A stretch of DNA of 64,000 bases from Cristatella mucedo (GCA_009760855.2 WPIO01000157.1:62001-126000); one strand, 5' to 3'; positions 10,458-22,375 are shown, counted from the stretch's first letter. Notes: generated by a model not told the origin, from the sequence alone. A program made the numbers and translations.

Positions 10458-11234
10458 GGTATCTCACAAGCACTGTCTCTATCCAATCACTTTGTCTCCT
10501 CTCGCTCATTTCCTTTCGATTTAAGTCAATAATTCTCACTCTATTCATCCAGCTTCTTTACTCTTTTCTCTTATCTGAACATATGGCGCTCAAGAAAAGA
10601 TTTAAGGGCGTACGGCTGACCATGCATCTGCCTCTAAATCACTCGCTGAAGCATTTTCCCTCGAAATTATCGACTATTTCGATCTTGATCGATAAGTCTT
10701 TTACATTATTGAGGAATATTTCAACCACTATTTCTTTCTTTATTTTCCGTCTTTCTCAACTCTCTCCTCCTATCCTGATATATCATTCATTACAACAGTA
10801 TTTGTTTCTCTAAACATGATTGGATGACTACTTAAAAACCAGTGGGAGTTCCATTTTAGTTTTTCTTTCAAAGACTGATTCTGCTAACTCACTTGTCAAT
10901 GCAATAGAAATTGCACAAAAGGTTTCTTGTATTCTCATATAATTGCATTTATTTTTCAGTCATGAGCTATCAACTTTGCGACTTCTCTATTACTCTGAGT
11001 TATAGTGTTCTTCCTTGCCAAATTTAACCCTTCCAGCTTCCTCATTTCATTTATTTGCTAAAAAATAGCTCACAAATAATTTCAGCGGATCTTGGAAAAG
11101 TGTATTTCATGAGAGATTTCGAAACTGAAAAGAAAATAATAATTAGAGGTAATTGGTTTCAAAGATCGGAAAACAACTGTTCAGTAGTTGGGGCACGAAA
11201 AAAGATTTTAAGCTACTTGCTCTTCTTTCAAAAT
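9436..11234. other. Unassigned DNA
   Basis: Contains a short CA microsatellite (10419-10453) and A/T-rich flanks. The longest open frame (9849-10271, minus, 140 codons) has no motif I recognise and overlaps plus-strand frames of similar length, so it is not called as a gene. Confidence 0.4.
10419..10453. repeat. (CA)n microsatellite
   Basis: About 17 uninterrupted CA units. Confidence 0.95.
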
Positions 11235-11435
11235 GGAGGAATGGCTTGGTGTAAAGCGAGATCTAAACTTGCAACTTGCTTTCCATTACTTAGCTCCTAC
11301 ATGCTATCTTTTTTAATTTTTTGTTTGCCAGTAAAGCAGCCGCCGGATTCATCTTGAACCTAAACATATTGATGCTTGATAATTGTATTGACCGGCTTGC
11401 TAAAAATGATATTCCAAAGTGGTCCTGATTGTGAG
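11235..11435 (+). repeat. Dispersed repeat family C, copy 2 (middle part)
   Basis: Shares AACTTGCTTTCCATTAC, the AAAGCGAGATCT-type block, the CATCTTGAACCT-type block and the TTGCTAAAAATGAT-type block with the 63-kb copy in the same order. It covers the segment that copy 1 lacks. Confidence 0.6.
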
Positions 11436-12117
11436 AATAAAGTGCAGTTAAACCAAAGCCGAAAAATCGTTCACTTTAACGTACGGGATCGTGTTTGGCC
11501 TAGTGCATTATTGTTAGTGTGGACAGCCATTTTTAAGTAAACAATTTCCTTACAAACGGTATCTGAACAGCGAAGTGGAGCCAAGGAGCAATGAAATATG
11601 CACTCCAGTTGAGCGGTGGGAATCGGCGGAGACACGCGTCCTTTTGTGTTAAGACAGCTTCAGTATGCATCAGGCCATGATGCAAGTACTTAGATTTTCT
11701 TAAAGTAGAATGTAAATAAGAATTTACGAATGCATGTCAGTTTCTCTTCATTTACTAAGTTTAGAGAAAGCATGATTGAAAATCCGTTGCTTAAAGATAA
11801 CGTCAAAACAGGTAAAACAACAATTGACGAATATAAAAATAAAGAGAATATAGCATCGTTGAATTTATGAAGCATGGTCTGCTCAGTATCTTGGAACTAG
11901 CAATCTGCTTTCACTGATGAATCCCTTTATCTTCACGAAGCTCCTGATTATTAGTCTCAGTTCCAAAATTTCCAGAGGGAGCTGATTTTACTTGAGTCTA
12001 TGCTTCGGCTGAAAATAGTTATTGTGGTTGACATGGGTGCTGCGAATGTTCAGGGCATTCATATACAAAGAACTGTCTTGTACTAATGGCCCTCATTTAA
12101 ATATAGCACAGGCTCAC
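11436..12117. other. Unassigned DNA
   Basis: A/T-rich, no repeat match or motif recognised. Confidence 0.4.
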
Positions 12118-12566
12118 TGTGAAAGAACACGACTCTTGCAGCCTACGAGCACTGGGCGGAGACTTGCGAGGGCTCTCTCAGACTGCCTATGCATCCGCAA
12201 GCTCACGACCGGTGGAAGGTCAGACGATGACTCGGCAGATGACTCGGCAGTCCTGCCCAAATCTATGCATTGGCGGCATTTGTGAGGACATCAATCTACC
12301 ACAAACTGCCGCCAGCTGTCGGGCGGGTTCGGAACGAGCAATGGCCCGACAGTGCGAAAAACAACGCATGCATGGAATAAAAGGGCTGCCGAAGGAGTAC
12401 AGCGGGAGGGGAGGGCTAGATCCCTCAACGCCGGCAGCCATCTAGTGTGTGTAGACTGGGCTTGGCCGCCGTAGCTTGGAATAAAGGTTTTGGTATTGGA
12501 GCCAGCAGACTTGTTGCTCGGTCTCGCTACCTAGCCTGACGACAGGTCGCGCGGAGGGCTGTCACA
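12118..12566 (+). mobile_element. Solo LTR of the gypsy-type element
   Basis: It begins TGTGAAAG and ends GCTGTCACA, giving the TGTGA/TCACA inverted termini of an LTR. Flanks are CTCAC and CTCAT, a 5-bp target duplication with one mismatch. Inside are an AATAAAAG and an AATAAAGG (polyadenylation-type signals). The whole 3' half matches, block by block, the 5' LTR of the minus-strand gypsy element at 30.09-31.27 kb. No internal element sequence adjoins it, so it is a solo LTR left by LTR-LTR recombination. Unlike the 30-kb copy, its purine stretch near 12402-12417 is only about 15 bp and not expanded. Confidence 0.88.
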
Positions 12567-12760
12567 CTCATTTAATGCAGTTTATTTGTCATTAACCTAT
12601 TCTTAGGGATATTTTGATATTTTCTGTTCGATGTCTCTAAGTTCCCCCTTTTTTATTCTCTTTGGCTTACTCGTTCTAGGCGTCTTACGGTGTTTGTAAT
12701 GGCAGTGCTGATGGCATGAGCTAACATCGTTTTCGAATAAATCACTGAAGATGATGGTTG

Positions 12761-12932
12761 GTGAGCCGTGATGGCACACTAGGTAAGGCGGTTGCTTTAA
12801 CGACCTCGGTCCCGAGGTCGTGGGTTCGGGGATCCTTAATCGCCACTACAAGCGGTGGTGGTAGCCGTAAAGGCTCGTCTGTCGCTATAAAAAAGAGGCT
12901 GTTTAATCAGCTACGATTTATTCATTTACTAT
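12761..12932 (+). mobile_element. SINE2 (tRNA-derived)
   Basis: Box A-like TGGCACACTAGGTAAGGCGG is followed by a perfect palindrome GACCTCGG/CCGAGGTC and then a box B (GTGGGTTCG, here interrupted by two extra G). The body carries the AGCGGTGGTGGTAGCCGTAA and CTGTCGCTATAAAA blocks and ends in the GAGGCTGTTTAATCAGCT tail plus an A/T-rich end. The same order occurs in the copies at 16.9, 22.7, 31.9 and 61.1 kb. Confidence 0.9.
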
Positions 12933-13627
12933 TTGTTACAGCTGCGGTACTTGCAGCTGCTTCCATACTAATGGTCAGCTAATCACAGAATGCTCATATC
13001 GGAATTTAGTCACCATCCCAGAGGACGTACCAAGTAGCCCGAGTAAGCCGAATCTGGCTGGTTATCGATTGTCAGGCATCCCTCCTGGAGCCTTTGTCCG
13101 CCAAGAACAGCATGTGCAAGTTAGCTCTATCTTTTAACGCAATCACCCAGCTCAAGAATGATTCGGTTGAAGGGCTTGAAGATTGTCTGGAGTTTCTGGT
13201 TGTTAATTGCAGTATTTTAAATTATTCAATTAATTAATCAGATTAAGTATTTTAAGACAGATACAATGAAAAACTATTTCAAGCACTTTTATTTGTTATG
13301 ACCGCTTTGGGATGCATACCTTAAATGTTCTAAAAATTCTGTAGAACGTGATAAATTGCTTTTCCAGAGTGAAGCTCTCTGTATTGTGGTCTCAAGCACT
13401 GTATCGACAGAGTTACATACAAACGGAATGAGTATACAAGAATCATCACATTCAAAGACTCTTTTTCTGAATATACTGCCAGACGAGCCTCAGACACTAT
13501 TTTGCTCGCAGTGGGCTATGCAGAATTGCCTGCTGAAGGTCTTTGACCCAGGATCTTAAGTGCATACGTCTTACCGCAAGGCCAAGATACAGAGGAAAAT
13601 AAATAATGAGAAGCTTATTCGTTGGCC
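12933..13627. other. Unassigned DNA
   Basis: A/T-rich with short open frames only; nothing recognised. Confidence 0.4.
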
Positions 13628-13715
13628 TCGCATTCATAGCGGCAGTAGAGCCTTCGCGGCTGTCACTGCTGCTTACGACGGTCAATAAAGAATTGCCCGC
13701 TGCAAGAATCGTGTA
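13628..13715 (-). mobile_element. Degenerate SINE2 fragment
   Basis: Blocks AGAGCCTTCGCGGCTGTCAC and GGTCAATAAAGAATTGCCCG parallel the minus-strand SINE2 blocks AGAGCCTTTACGGCTATCAC and GGCGATAAAGGATCGCCCA at 31.9 kb. The tRNA head is lost. Confidence 0.6.
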
Positions 13716-16700
13716 CGAGCCATAGTTAGGGATTTGCGAGAGCTTCAGCCCTAGTGGCTAAGATGGCACGGATACAAAGACAAGAGAGTATGCACGGAGA
13801 TACTTCTCCAATCAAGACGGAACCCTTAAAAAGTACCAGTTCTGTGTCAGTCTCCCTCGTGAGGCCTTAAGTCGTTCTGAAGCTATCTGAATATTTATTG
13901 TACCATATGTATGTGTCTAGGTCCAAAGCTACCTTTCGCTAGATGACCGTTCTGCTCCGATGTCGAGTCTACTTTCAGTTACATCTGTTGCATGTGCGAA
14001 CGTTGTTCAGAAAGAGCAATTGATCGCACCTAACGAAGTGTAATAATATTAATATTAAAAGTTTGTGTGTAATGCATAAGAGAACTTGATCTCTTTCTTT
14101 AAGTATGCTGGAGACAAAGATTGTCAACTGGTAAGTTTTTTTGTGTGCAGTTGTAGTGCTCTCATGGGCACCTAAAAGGAAGTTCACGTGGACTGAGCAA
14201 ATTGCCTGCGAGAGAGAGATGGGTTTTTTGCATTCTCTTATGTGTCGTCGAGCCAGATGTAGGCAGATATTGTTTCTTGGTAATCATTGGCATTAACTAG
14301 ATCTCTCGGCACGGCCTCAAAGCTTCTCTTTGTGTAGCTGTGTTGCTTGCTATAGCCACATCGATTGCAAGCAATAGGTAGCACAATATCCTGGATGGTA
14401 AGTTTAATTTCCTGATCTCTTACGCCTCTAAAGTATTGAGAATGATCATTTTTCTCCAAGTGCTTTGCTTTTATGACCAGGCTAGGGATACGTGTAAAAT
14501 TTAAATTTCCAGTGAGAAAACTGACGAAGTTGCAAATGTTGGTGCACAATTAGTCAGAAAAGCTACACATTAATTAAAATTAGTATGTATACGGACAAAA
14601 GTTATACAAAAACGACTACAAAGATTTAGAAGTGAGTGGTTTCTTGAGATTTGCTAGTATACCATAAATCGCCTTCACGAATTAGCCACCAAACATAGTC
14701 TTCCATCATGTTCTCATTAAACGGTCTTTGGTAACTTATCAGCACCGTCTGGGGTCCATCAGTGACTTCAAAATAACGTTGTTGCTCGCTACAGAGAACT
14801 CGGTGCTCGGTGGTAAGTTCTACCTGCAGTGGTATGCATGGCCGTTCCGGCTGTCCCAAAGACAAATATAGCAATGGAACTTGGTGAGCCGTATTGGAGG
14901 GTCAGCAGTAAATGCTATCATTTTGAAACCTCCGACCTCACAGCCGGACTCCTTATATCTAGAGGCCTTGAGCAAAGTCCGGGTGCTGTTGTAACGTTCT
15001 TGAGGTTAATCGAGTGAGCCCGAGGAAGAGACAGGTACTCGTTCCTAATATCGAGCACAGCAGCTTCGAGGCTATTTGATGACCTGTCAACGAAGAGGCA
15101 CCCCTCATTCTGGTTGCAGGCGATTCCTATTACCTCGAACAGAATTAACACGTTGTTGTAAAGTCAGAGCAATCTTGATGGGCAATGAAGCTGGAGAAAG
15201 CTTGGTGATGCTTCCTTCGACTTGCGACCTGCATACTTTTATCCATCAAGTTCCATTGGTTCAGCCTGGACGTCAAAAGCTCGGCATTTGGTGAGACGAC
15301 ATCTCCGATCAGTCGCCGAGGTCTTTTGGTTGGGATAGGGATGTGAGTTTCTCTGCTCTGGTCCACGTGTGTCATCTTTATCTACAACACAGCTTTTGTT
15401 CTCTGACTTGTACTACCGTCTTTTGAAGACGGCTGATCTTCCTTCGGAGGAGGTAGCGTGGCGCTGGGCTGCTGGATGAAAGACGGTCGGCATATGTAAT
15501 AGAAGTCTTTTGCCGATGTCTGTGTCTGCAATGCTGTGGAAAATAATTAAATGCGCCATTATAAATTTCCTGACCATAATAGTAAATTTCGTGGGAAATA
15601 ATGGCTAGTTTCTTTACTTTTGAGGAATAGGAAATTGGGAAATAGCACTTCCTACCGAAGAAAAAATGGTAAAATAGAGAAGGTTGTTTCGCAGTGATGT
15701 GTGTTAAAATAGTATTATCTTAACGGTTTTTTCATTTTTTCTACGGTGCGTATTCATTTTGATGTGCTAGTGTATAACTACTAAGGTGCGTGTGTAGTTG
15801 CTAAGTAACAGTGACAATTGATCATTCAATTTGAGGCATTGTGTTTTATGGGTGATGCATTTGCGGCAGCTGCTGTATTTCACCAGCCGCACGTGCTACG
15901 CAGGATCGCCTGTTGCACAATGATTAGGTTTTTGACAAGCTCTAACATTGGGTGCTGCCAGTTAGCATTGAGTCATCGGCGAATCGAACTGCTTGTTGGG
16001 TCAGAAGCAGTGCCAATAAGCAGCAGTATGTTTTTCCTATTTAGTCTATGTACTCACGCGGTCAAACATATCTTGATCTTTGTATGCTCGTCTGCGTGAG
16101 CACGCCTATTCGCTCTGGCAGAGAATTGTGCCCACAATGTAGCCCTTCGTAGGCCTGAATCAGCTGTTGTTCATCTCATAAATTGCCCGTTCTGGCTAGT
16201 GCCGTATCAATAATCCGTCTCCATCCACTCTGCAGGTCACGTTTCTTCTGTTTGTTTTTGGTTTATTTTATTTACGTTTTACAGCGTTTATATCAAATAA
16301 TTCCATTGAAAATAGTTTTCAATCAAACTGATCAAAATGCGCACGTAGCCATTCAGAACCTACCTCCACGCTTCGGGATCTAATCACTTAGACGCTTCAC
16401 ACGTTATTGACCAGAAGTGCTGCAAGATGGCCACCACTTTTCACCAGGCTAGAAAAGCCAATCTATCGAAGTTCAGAACAATAATAATGCGCATACTCTA
16501 AAGGAAACATGTCAATAGGTTAGGGGTAGCATTCACAGTTTTACCAAGTGCACACAACTGGAAGCTAACCTAACCGAATGATGCATTTTCAGTTTCTTTT
16601 TCCTGTCGTCAAGTTTTTTGTCATCAATGAGACTAGGTTCAAGGCTTTAGGAGCTAAAGGAGTTGAGTCTAGATCCCCAAAGGATTCAACGTTGGTGAGA

Positions 16701-16854
16701 GGCACACTTAAACAAACTGCGCCACAAGATCGCGTGGTACGATACCAAGCCTCGTTGGCAGCGAGTTCTTATAAGCAAACTAACGTACACAATAGAGGAA
16801 CTTAAAGTTGAGTGGCAAAACCTAGATATCGCTGCTAGATGCGCTGCTTGATGT
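13716..16854. other. Unassigned DNA with a cluster of minus-strand open frames
   Basis: Mostly A/T-rich. Near 14040-14090 there is a faint LINE A-like 3' end ('AGAGAACTTGATCTCTTTCT' beside TAATATTAATATTA). Between 14238 and 15375 four consecutive minus-strand frames of 77-103 codons occur. They are described separately. Confidence 0.4.
14238..15375 (-). other. Cluster of unrecognised open frames, possible exons or decayed coding sequence
   Basis: In minus-strand order, frames lie at 15145-15375, 14918-15151, 14626-14874 and 14238-14549. Their composition is less biased than chance A/T-rich frames (for example 'EDYVWWLIREGDLWYTSKS' and 'IACNRCGYSKQHSYTKRSF'). A CTTTGGGACAG sequence before the third frame could act as a splice acceptor. 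I recognise no family. It could be a small spliced gene, a decayed transposon gene or chance; confidence is low. Confidence 0.2.
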
Positions 16855-17031
16855 ACCGTGATGGCTCACTAGGTAAGGCGGTTGCTTTTCACAACCTCGG
16901 TCCCGAGGTCGTGGGTTCGAATCCTTTGGTGGGCGATTCTTTGTCGCTGCTGCAAGCGGAAGTGATAGCGGTAAAGGCTCCTCTGTCGCTATAAAGAGTG
17001 GCTGTTAAATCAGCTCGTATTTATTTAATTT
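16855..17031 (+). mobile_element. SINE2 (tRNA-derived), best preserved head
   Basis: Box A-like TGGCTCACTAGGTAAGGCGG and a consensus-matching box B (GGTTCGAATCC) flank the long palindrome GACCTCGG... (partly mutated at its start). The body and tail match the other copies, ending GCTGTTAAATCAGCTCGTAT with a TTTATTTAATTTT end. Confidence 0.9.
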
Positions 17032-17129
17032 TGCTTGATAGAAAGTCACTGCAGCTCATTTGATGTGATGTAAGGTCGTAACTGCGACCCTCTTTACAGA
17101 CAAACCTAGCTGGAGGTTTATCACCATTT

Positions 17130-17365
17130 TTCAGCTGCTGATTATACAGTCTAGAGGAACTACAAGTAGTGAGTTACAAAAGTCGTGACTGAATGACAAC
17201 AATTTACTGACTAGCTTGGCAGTGGTACCCTAGTCTAAAGCAGGCCCTAAGTCTTTGCAATGTTAGTGAACCTACAGGTGGAAGTCTTAAGTGGGGAGCT
17301 CAGGTGGTCGGCTAACGAAAGATCGTTTCGGATCAGTAAACAGATTTCGTACATATGCTCACGAA
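17130..17365 (-). mobile_element. LINE family A fragment, worn
   Basis: Blocks GTGAGTTACAAAAGTCGTGA, TTTGCAATGTTAGTG and GTCGGCTAACGAAAGATCG parallel the minus-strand LINE A copies at 37.3 and 58.5 kb (post-YADD region). No frame remains. Confidence 0.6.
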
Positions 17366-17949
17366 TAAATGCTAGCTAGACCAATTTCGTGAGATTGGTT
17401 TTCTAATTCCTGGATAACAATGGATTTTCCTGAACTATGAAGTTGATTTCATTGCTATTCAGCCTGAGAAATTGTGGTGCTATTCAAGTGCAAATTTAAG
17501 CAATAAATTAAGGAAGGGAGCCGAGCGAGTTTAGAGTGTTAGCATTCAGGAAGGAATACAAGCACAGGTATATGGGTATATCTGCAAGTCATCTCCACAA
17601 AATGTAAGCCTTGATATCGGCAAGAGTTAAGTATACCTTTTGAAAAGAAGTGGACCCTGATGGCTTCCCGTCGCCGAATAATATTTTTAATGAAAATGCA
17701 TGGACAATCGTTCCCATTCGATGATTTATTTGGGGCACTGTGTGCTAGGAAAATTTGAGACCGTAGACGCAAAACTGCTGAAGTGCTTAACTAAATTGTG
17801 ATAGTGTAATGCGTCTCCTGTCGACTTTTTTCGTCCACATGGCAGGAAAAATAGGCTGAATTACGCCACATTTTGATTATTTCTTGACACTGCCACTCAA
17901 GATCAAGGTTTACCACTTCCCGAGAAAGTTCCTGGCGATGGACCTGTAT
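17366..17949. other. Unassigned DNA
   Basis: One short minus frame (17539-17772) without motif. It lies downstream of the Tigger transposase remnant on the same strand and could be its 3' flank, but nothing shows this directly. Confidence 0.35.
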
Positions 17950-18970
17950 CGCACCTCAAACATGTTTTAAATCATTCTGCCCATTTGTGCTTGCACATGC
18001 TTGATATCAATCAGGCGTCATGATCTTGGAGGCTCCTATATTTTGAATGCCGCATCTAGGCTGCACCATAAGGGAGCCCGGATATTGGAAAACCTTGACC
18101 GTTTATTATTGGTCTGGATGTTTGACAATCGCGAGAATGCATTGTTTGTGTCAGACATGAGATACAATCTTTTTGCATGGCTGCTTCTCATAGCTCAGTA
18201 GCCATATTCGGAATCGGGAGACCATCGCCCTCTTTGTCGTCCGAACCAACATTATGGAAGCCAGCTTTTCTGAAACAGTTTCGCATCGTAGCTGGCGACG
18301 GCAGTAACTACGCCTGCTTCACCATGTGCAAGGCAACTACCACATAAATTGACTTTGCGTTATCAATAATGGAGTATCTTTTTCGATGGCCTGAAACGTC
18401 TGCCGCATCACTAACGTTCTGTAGTAGACTTTCATGGTGCGGACGATTCCACGACCCTGTAGCTGTATAAGAGATGTCGTGTTCGGTAGCATAAACTCCA
18501 ATTTGATACGCTTGAGCTGCCTTAATACTTAATGACATGCCGCTTTATCGGCAAACAGAATGATTTTTCGATTGCCCAGCTCCCGATCAAATTTAAGAAA
18601 AATATCAGCCCAAATTCGACAGGTCATGCAAGGGTTGCTGCTGCGGAAACACAGTAATTGCGTTCGAGCAGTTCGAAAGCACCACGGATTTGCAATTTTC
18701 CCCACTACGTACGCCTTCTTTCCGGTGCCATTAGTGTTGCAGAGAAAAAATATATAGTCATTCGTTCTTCCGGCATTTTTCCACCAGCTGATTGAGTACC
18801 TGTGACGGCTAACGTGCCAGAGGCCACCAGTTGGTACAATCGGCCTGTTTCGTTAGCTTTAAAGATATCGGGCGCATTACACCATTCGATCAAGGTGGGA
18901 AAGACACTGGAAATCTAATTTCGGCTTTAATGTGTGATCTGTACAGTTATTTCACCGCTATTCATTCGCA
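17950..18970 (-). pseudogene. pogo/Tigger-type DDE transposase, degenerate
   Basis: Pieced across frames on the minus strand, in order: 'CNAPDIFKANETGRLYQL', 'TQSAGGKMPEERMTIYF', 'VVGKIANPWCF', 'FDRELGNRKIILFADKAACH', 'LKRIKLEFMLPNTTSLIQL' and 'GRGIVRTMKVYYRTLVM'. This is the block order of Tigger/jerky-type DDE_1 transposases (NADETG, SGGKxSKERLT, LLxDNCxAH, PPNTTSxxQPxDQG). Such proteins cut and paste their own DNA at TA sites. The first catalytic Asp is Asn here and the third is missing, and there are frameshifts near 18705 and 18540, so it is dead. The N-terminal DNA-binding part is absent, cut where a LINE A tail begins at 18975. Terminal repeats were not found. Confidence 0.8.
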
Positions 18971-18974
18971 AGCT

Positions 18975-19095
18975 TAATAATAATAATAGCAATACACTAG
19001 ATAAAGCGCCCTTGAAAAACTCAATAATCTCTTTGTCAGCGCTTAGCATTTGCTGCAAAGGAAGCACGATCGAATGGCGGTGAGAGCTTAATGCT
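18975..19095 (-). mobile_element. LINE family A 3' end (hairpin and tail)
   Basis: Starts with TAATAATAATAATAG, then GATAAAGCGCCCTTG and the TTGCTGCAAAGGAAGCACG block of the 3' UTR. It adjoins the broken N-terminal side of the Tigger remnant. Confidence 0.8.
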
Positions 19096-20424
19096 ATGCT
19101 GAATTATAATACACTCTAGCCAAACATTTGCACTTTCGGTGCAAGTAACGTACAGCCAGCGTCACAGCTAGCTGCTGTGCCTTATCGATTGATAACGGGC
19201 AATTGTTCAGAGCATTTCTCTACCACGTTTGATGAAAGCACGAAGTGTCAGTGCAGTCAGGAGATTTCATACTAGCTGCGCTTCTTGCGGTTCTGACTGC
19301 CGCCGCCATTGGCTAGTGCTTCTCTCTGGTGAATCTCTCTTTGTCTGCTTTCTTTATTTCGGAGATAGTCATCTGAGTCGCATTGAACTCCTCAGTAGTA
19401 GCAGGTTGTTTTTCTGGTTTCGACGCCTTCAAAACGTTCAGCTTTTTTCAAATCGTAAGCGTATTATTTCTCTTTGAAGCACTAGCCACGAAACTGCTAC
19501 CTAAGATGCATTAAATGACCCTTCTGTAGCCCGTAGAGAATGACGGTTTTAAGACCACACAACCCTCACTAGTTCGCGTAGCGCCACAACGCATGCTATG
19601 TTCAAACGTCTGAGCTGACTATGCGCCAAATATAGCAACACAGCACTCAAAACTCTGCTCGAAGCGCTGGCGACTACACTATCTATTAGGAGAAGCGCAG
19701 CACTAGCCCGTGTGCTGCGGCGCATGCGACGAGGGACTTACGGCCGACTCGCTAATGGGCTCGCTAGAAGCTCGCGCGCGGCGCGCTAAGACTCACCGAC
19801 GAGCAGACCGCTGCTCCAAGAGAGAGCGACTGCGTTCTGAACCGTGCCTAATATTATGGCCAGGTAGTAAGTTAAGCGATACTCTCGTTCATGCAAAATC
19901 AATCATACATCTCGCTGCTCGTAAGCCTTGGTTTATTGCGCAGTTACTTCATATGCGGCTCGATTATATTTCAGCGGGGAAGCTCACTTTTCGGCAGAGC
20001 TCAGCAATCGTAATCCAGGCTTAGCTGTCAAGCTCATAGTCTATAATCACGGCGCGTTACAACAGGCAAACAACTTCCAATCGATAAACAGGCGGCGAAA
20101 TGCCAACATTGATGAGTCTTATTGTCTTACACGCTGTAAATACGCAATCTCAACTCATAATCTTGTATGTGGAGCATTCTTGCGTCCAATATTCGCTAAA
20201 GCAGAGTAACCACTGCGCAAAAATTGCGGAGAAAATCAGAGACGCAGAACTTGTATTTTTGTAAGCAGAGCATTCCTACATCCGATATTTGTATGCACGG
20301 AGTTGACTGCAAATTGGCGCGGCTTCGAATTTTATCAGCAGCTTTGCCAGATCCAGAAGCGAGCCGTAGTGAATAAATTATGCAAGAAAAACGGACTAAG
20401 CCAAGCTCTCTGCGATATCCTTTC
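19096..20424. other. Unassigned DNA
   Basis: A GC-rich pocket (about 19700-19860, with GCTCGCGCGCGGCGCGC) and overlapping short frames on both strands. No motif or repeat match recognised. Confidence 0.35.
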
Positions 20425-20690
20425 TTTCGCAGCGGCAACACTACTCTCCAGCTGCCGACTATGGCACATCCTTTCCAGTCGTCCGGAGCTGCTGCTGCCA
20501 TGCTACTCACTAACTCAACTTCCCTCCTGACTCAGCTATTCTTCTCACTTTCTCTATATTGCTTAAGCGGACGTTTATTAGTTACCGAATGCGTACTGAA
20601 AGCGATTAGGCTTTGAGGGAGCTGCGGAAAACTGTCCTGGGTGACCCCGCGTAGTTTTTGCGGAGTTGCAGACAAAAATACATACTCCGT
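20425..20690 (+). mobile_element. LINE family B 3' end fragment
   Basis: Matches the last coding block and 3' UTR of the LINE B copy at 38.43-38.69 kb: GCCGACTATGGCACATCC, CTACTCACTAACTCAACT, TTACCGAATGCGTACTGAAA. The ACATT tail is worn. Confidence 0.75.
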
Positions 20691-21728
20691 ACTTTATAGT
20701 CGACCAGAACGACTGCTACATAATTATATCAATGCTTTGAAATTTTTTAATAAGATTGGTACTGAAAAATTGCAGTTTAGAGACAGGGATTTCCCTGCGA
20801 GATCAGTGGTGCTTAAGAAGAATTCGGTGATCAATATAAACGTATCAAACGCTACCGAACGATCTAGCAGAACAGATAGAGATACTGTGCTGAAGTTTGC
20901 ATTCCTGAGAGGGTACAACTACCAGTGTAATCACCATGGATAATCAAAGGATTCAATTATTTTGGGCGGCATGCAACTGTTTGTGTTGCTTGAAACCCTC
21001 GCTGCCTTCCTGCACGTCAAGCAACTCACAACTCCTAACTTGCGGTATGTATTCCAGATATTGGCACTTTAATTAGAAAAACCTTTGTCAAATATAATGG
21101 TTATTGTAACTAACTTCTTAATCCTTGGAAAACATTTTGTTACTCAGAAATGACAAATGCGAGCTTTCCCAATGGGGCTCGGCTTTCAGAGGACGACCGA
21201 ATAAGATGCAAAATCAAATGAGCATATTTCAAGCTTTGTATCTTTGCCACAGCATGAGGCGGCTTAGAAAAGGAAAATGCCGCCACATGGAATATTGTGT
21301 CCGTCTGATCCTATGCTGACTCGTATACGTCACTGTGTCCAAATCTTCCTGCGTGTCCTATAAGAGGCTAATACCAGTTTCAAAAATCTGCTACTAGACT
21401 TTGTGTCGCAAACAAAGCATTTGGCAAATTCCAAATATTGGAACTAGCTCCCCATCGTGCAATGTAGCAACTTTGCACTTTTAACACTTACTTTTATTTT
21501 ACTTTAATCTTTTGCTCCGACGAGCCAATCTTAACTACTATAAATCTTGCTAGGCACTGAATAACCCGCTGCTCGGACTAAAGCTACTTATCAGTGCGTG
21601 GGCAAACTCATTTCTTTTGCTGATCGTGCCAACAGGTTGCATTCTTTTAAAGCCAGAAATTTGCTCTATAATGGCATCATGATTTTTGTTTCCTAAGTAG
21701 GACTTTGTTTGAAAAATAGCTCACAATA
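20691..21728. other. Unassigned DNA
   Basis: One 100-codon plus frame (20641-20943) starts inside the LINE B fragment and shows no motif. No repeats recognised. Confidence 0.35.
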
Positions 21729-22375
21729 ATAATAATAAGAATACTTTTGTGTAGCACCCTCAGAGAACTGAATATCATTTTAGGCACTTTACAGATGCTG
21801 CAAATAAAGTAATTGTTTGGTGTTAGCATCAGCAAGCAGCAGGCATAGTGTAAGCTGGTACATGAACGCGAAGGACAAATCACAAAGACCCACCAAATGC
21901 TCTGATAAACAGGTGGTTTTAAAGCTTATTTGGAAACGTCATGTCAGAGGACTTTGTGACATCGTCGGTGTGAGTTCTGGGCTTTGGAAGCATAGTTCTA
22001 AAGGCACGGTCTCAAACGGTTTTGAGGCTCGTACGAGGTATGGCTAAACGATTCGAGTCAGAATAGCGGGTTTTATAATTCTTCGCTTCGTATGAGAGTA
22101 GTTCTGATAGGTAGGCTGGAGCCAGAGAATGAAAAGATTTAAAAGTAAGTGACAGAACTTTGAATTTGATGCGCTGCTTGATTTGAGAGCCACTGCAGGT
22201 AGGCGAGAAGAGGTGTGATGTGGCAATTGTGACGCTGACGACAAATGAGCCTAACTGCAGAGTTTTGCACCAGCTGTAAGCGCCTGATTGCACAGGCCGG
22301 TAGACGGTCTGCCTTTTCCTGAAACATGTAGTCTGTCTGCGTGAAATTTATTTGATCTGTGTGGTGTTTAAATCG
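21729..22375 (-). mobile_element. LINE family A 3' part
   Basis: From the AATAATAATAAG tail and worn hairpin (21729-21800), through the 3' UTR, to the C-terminal coding region. There the minus frames read 'FHSLAPAYLSELLSYEAKNYKTR' and 'YSWCKTLQLGSFV', matching 'HSLAPAYLSDLLP' and 'LQLVQNSSVRL' in other copies. Several frameshifts. Confidence 0.85.

Noticed and set aside
12765-12840. tRNA genes at SINE heads (also 16.9, 22.7, 32.0 and 61.2 kb)
   Set aside because: Boxes A and B are present, but acceptor stems are not paired and each is followed by the same SINE body and tail.
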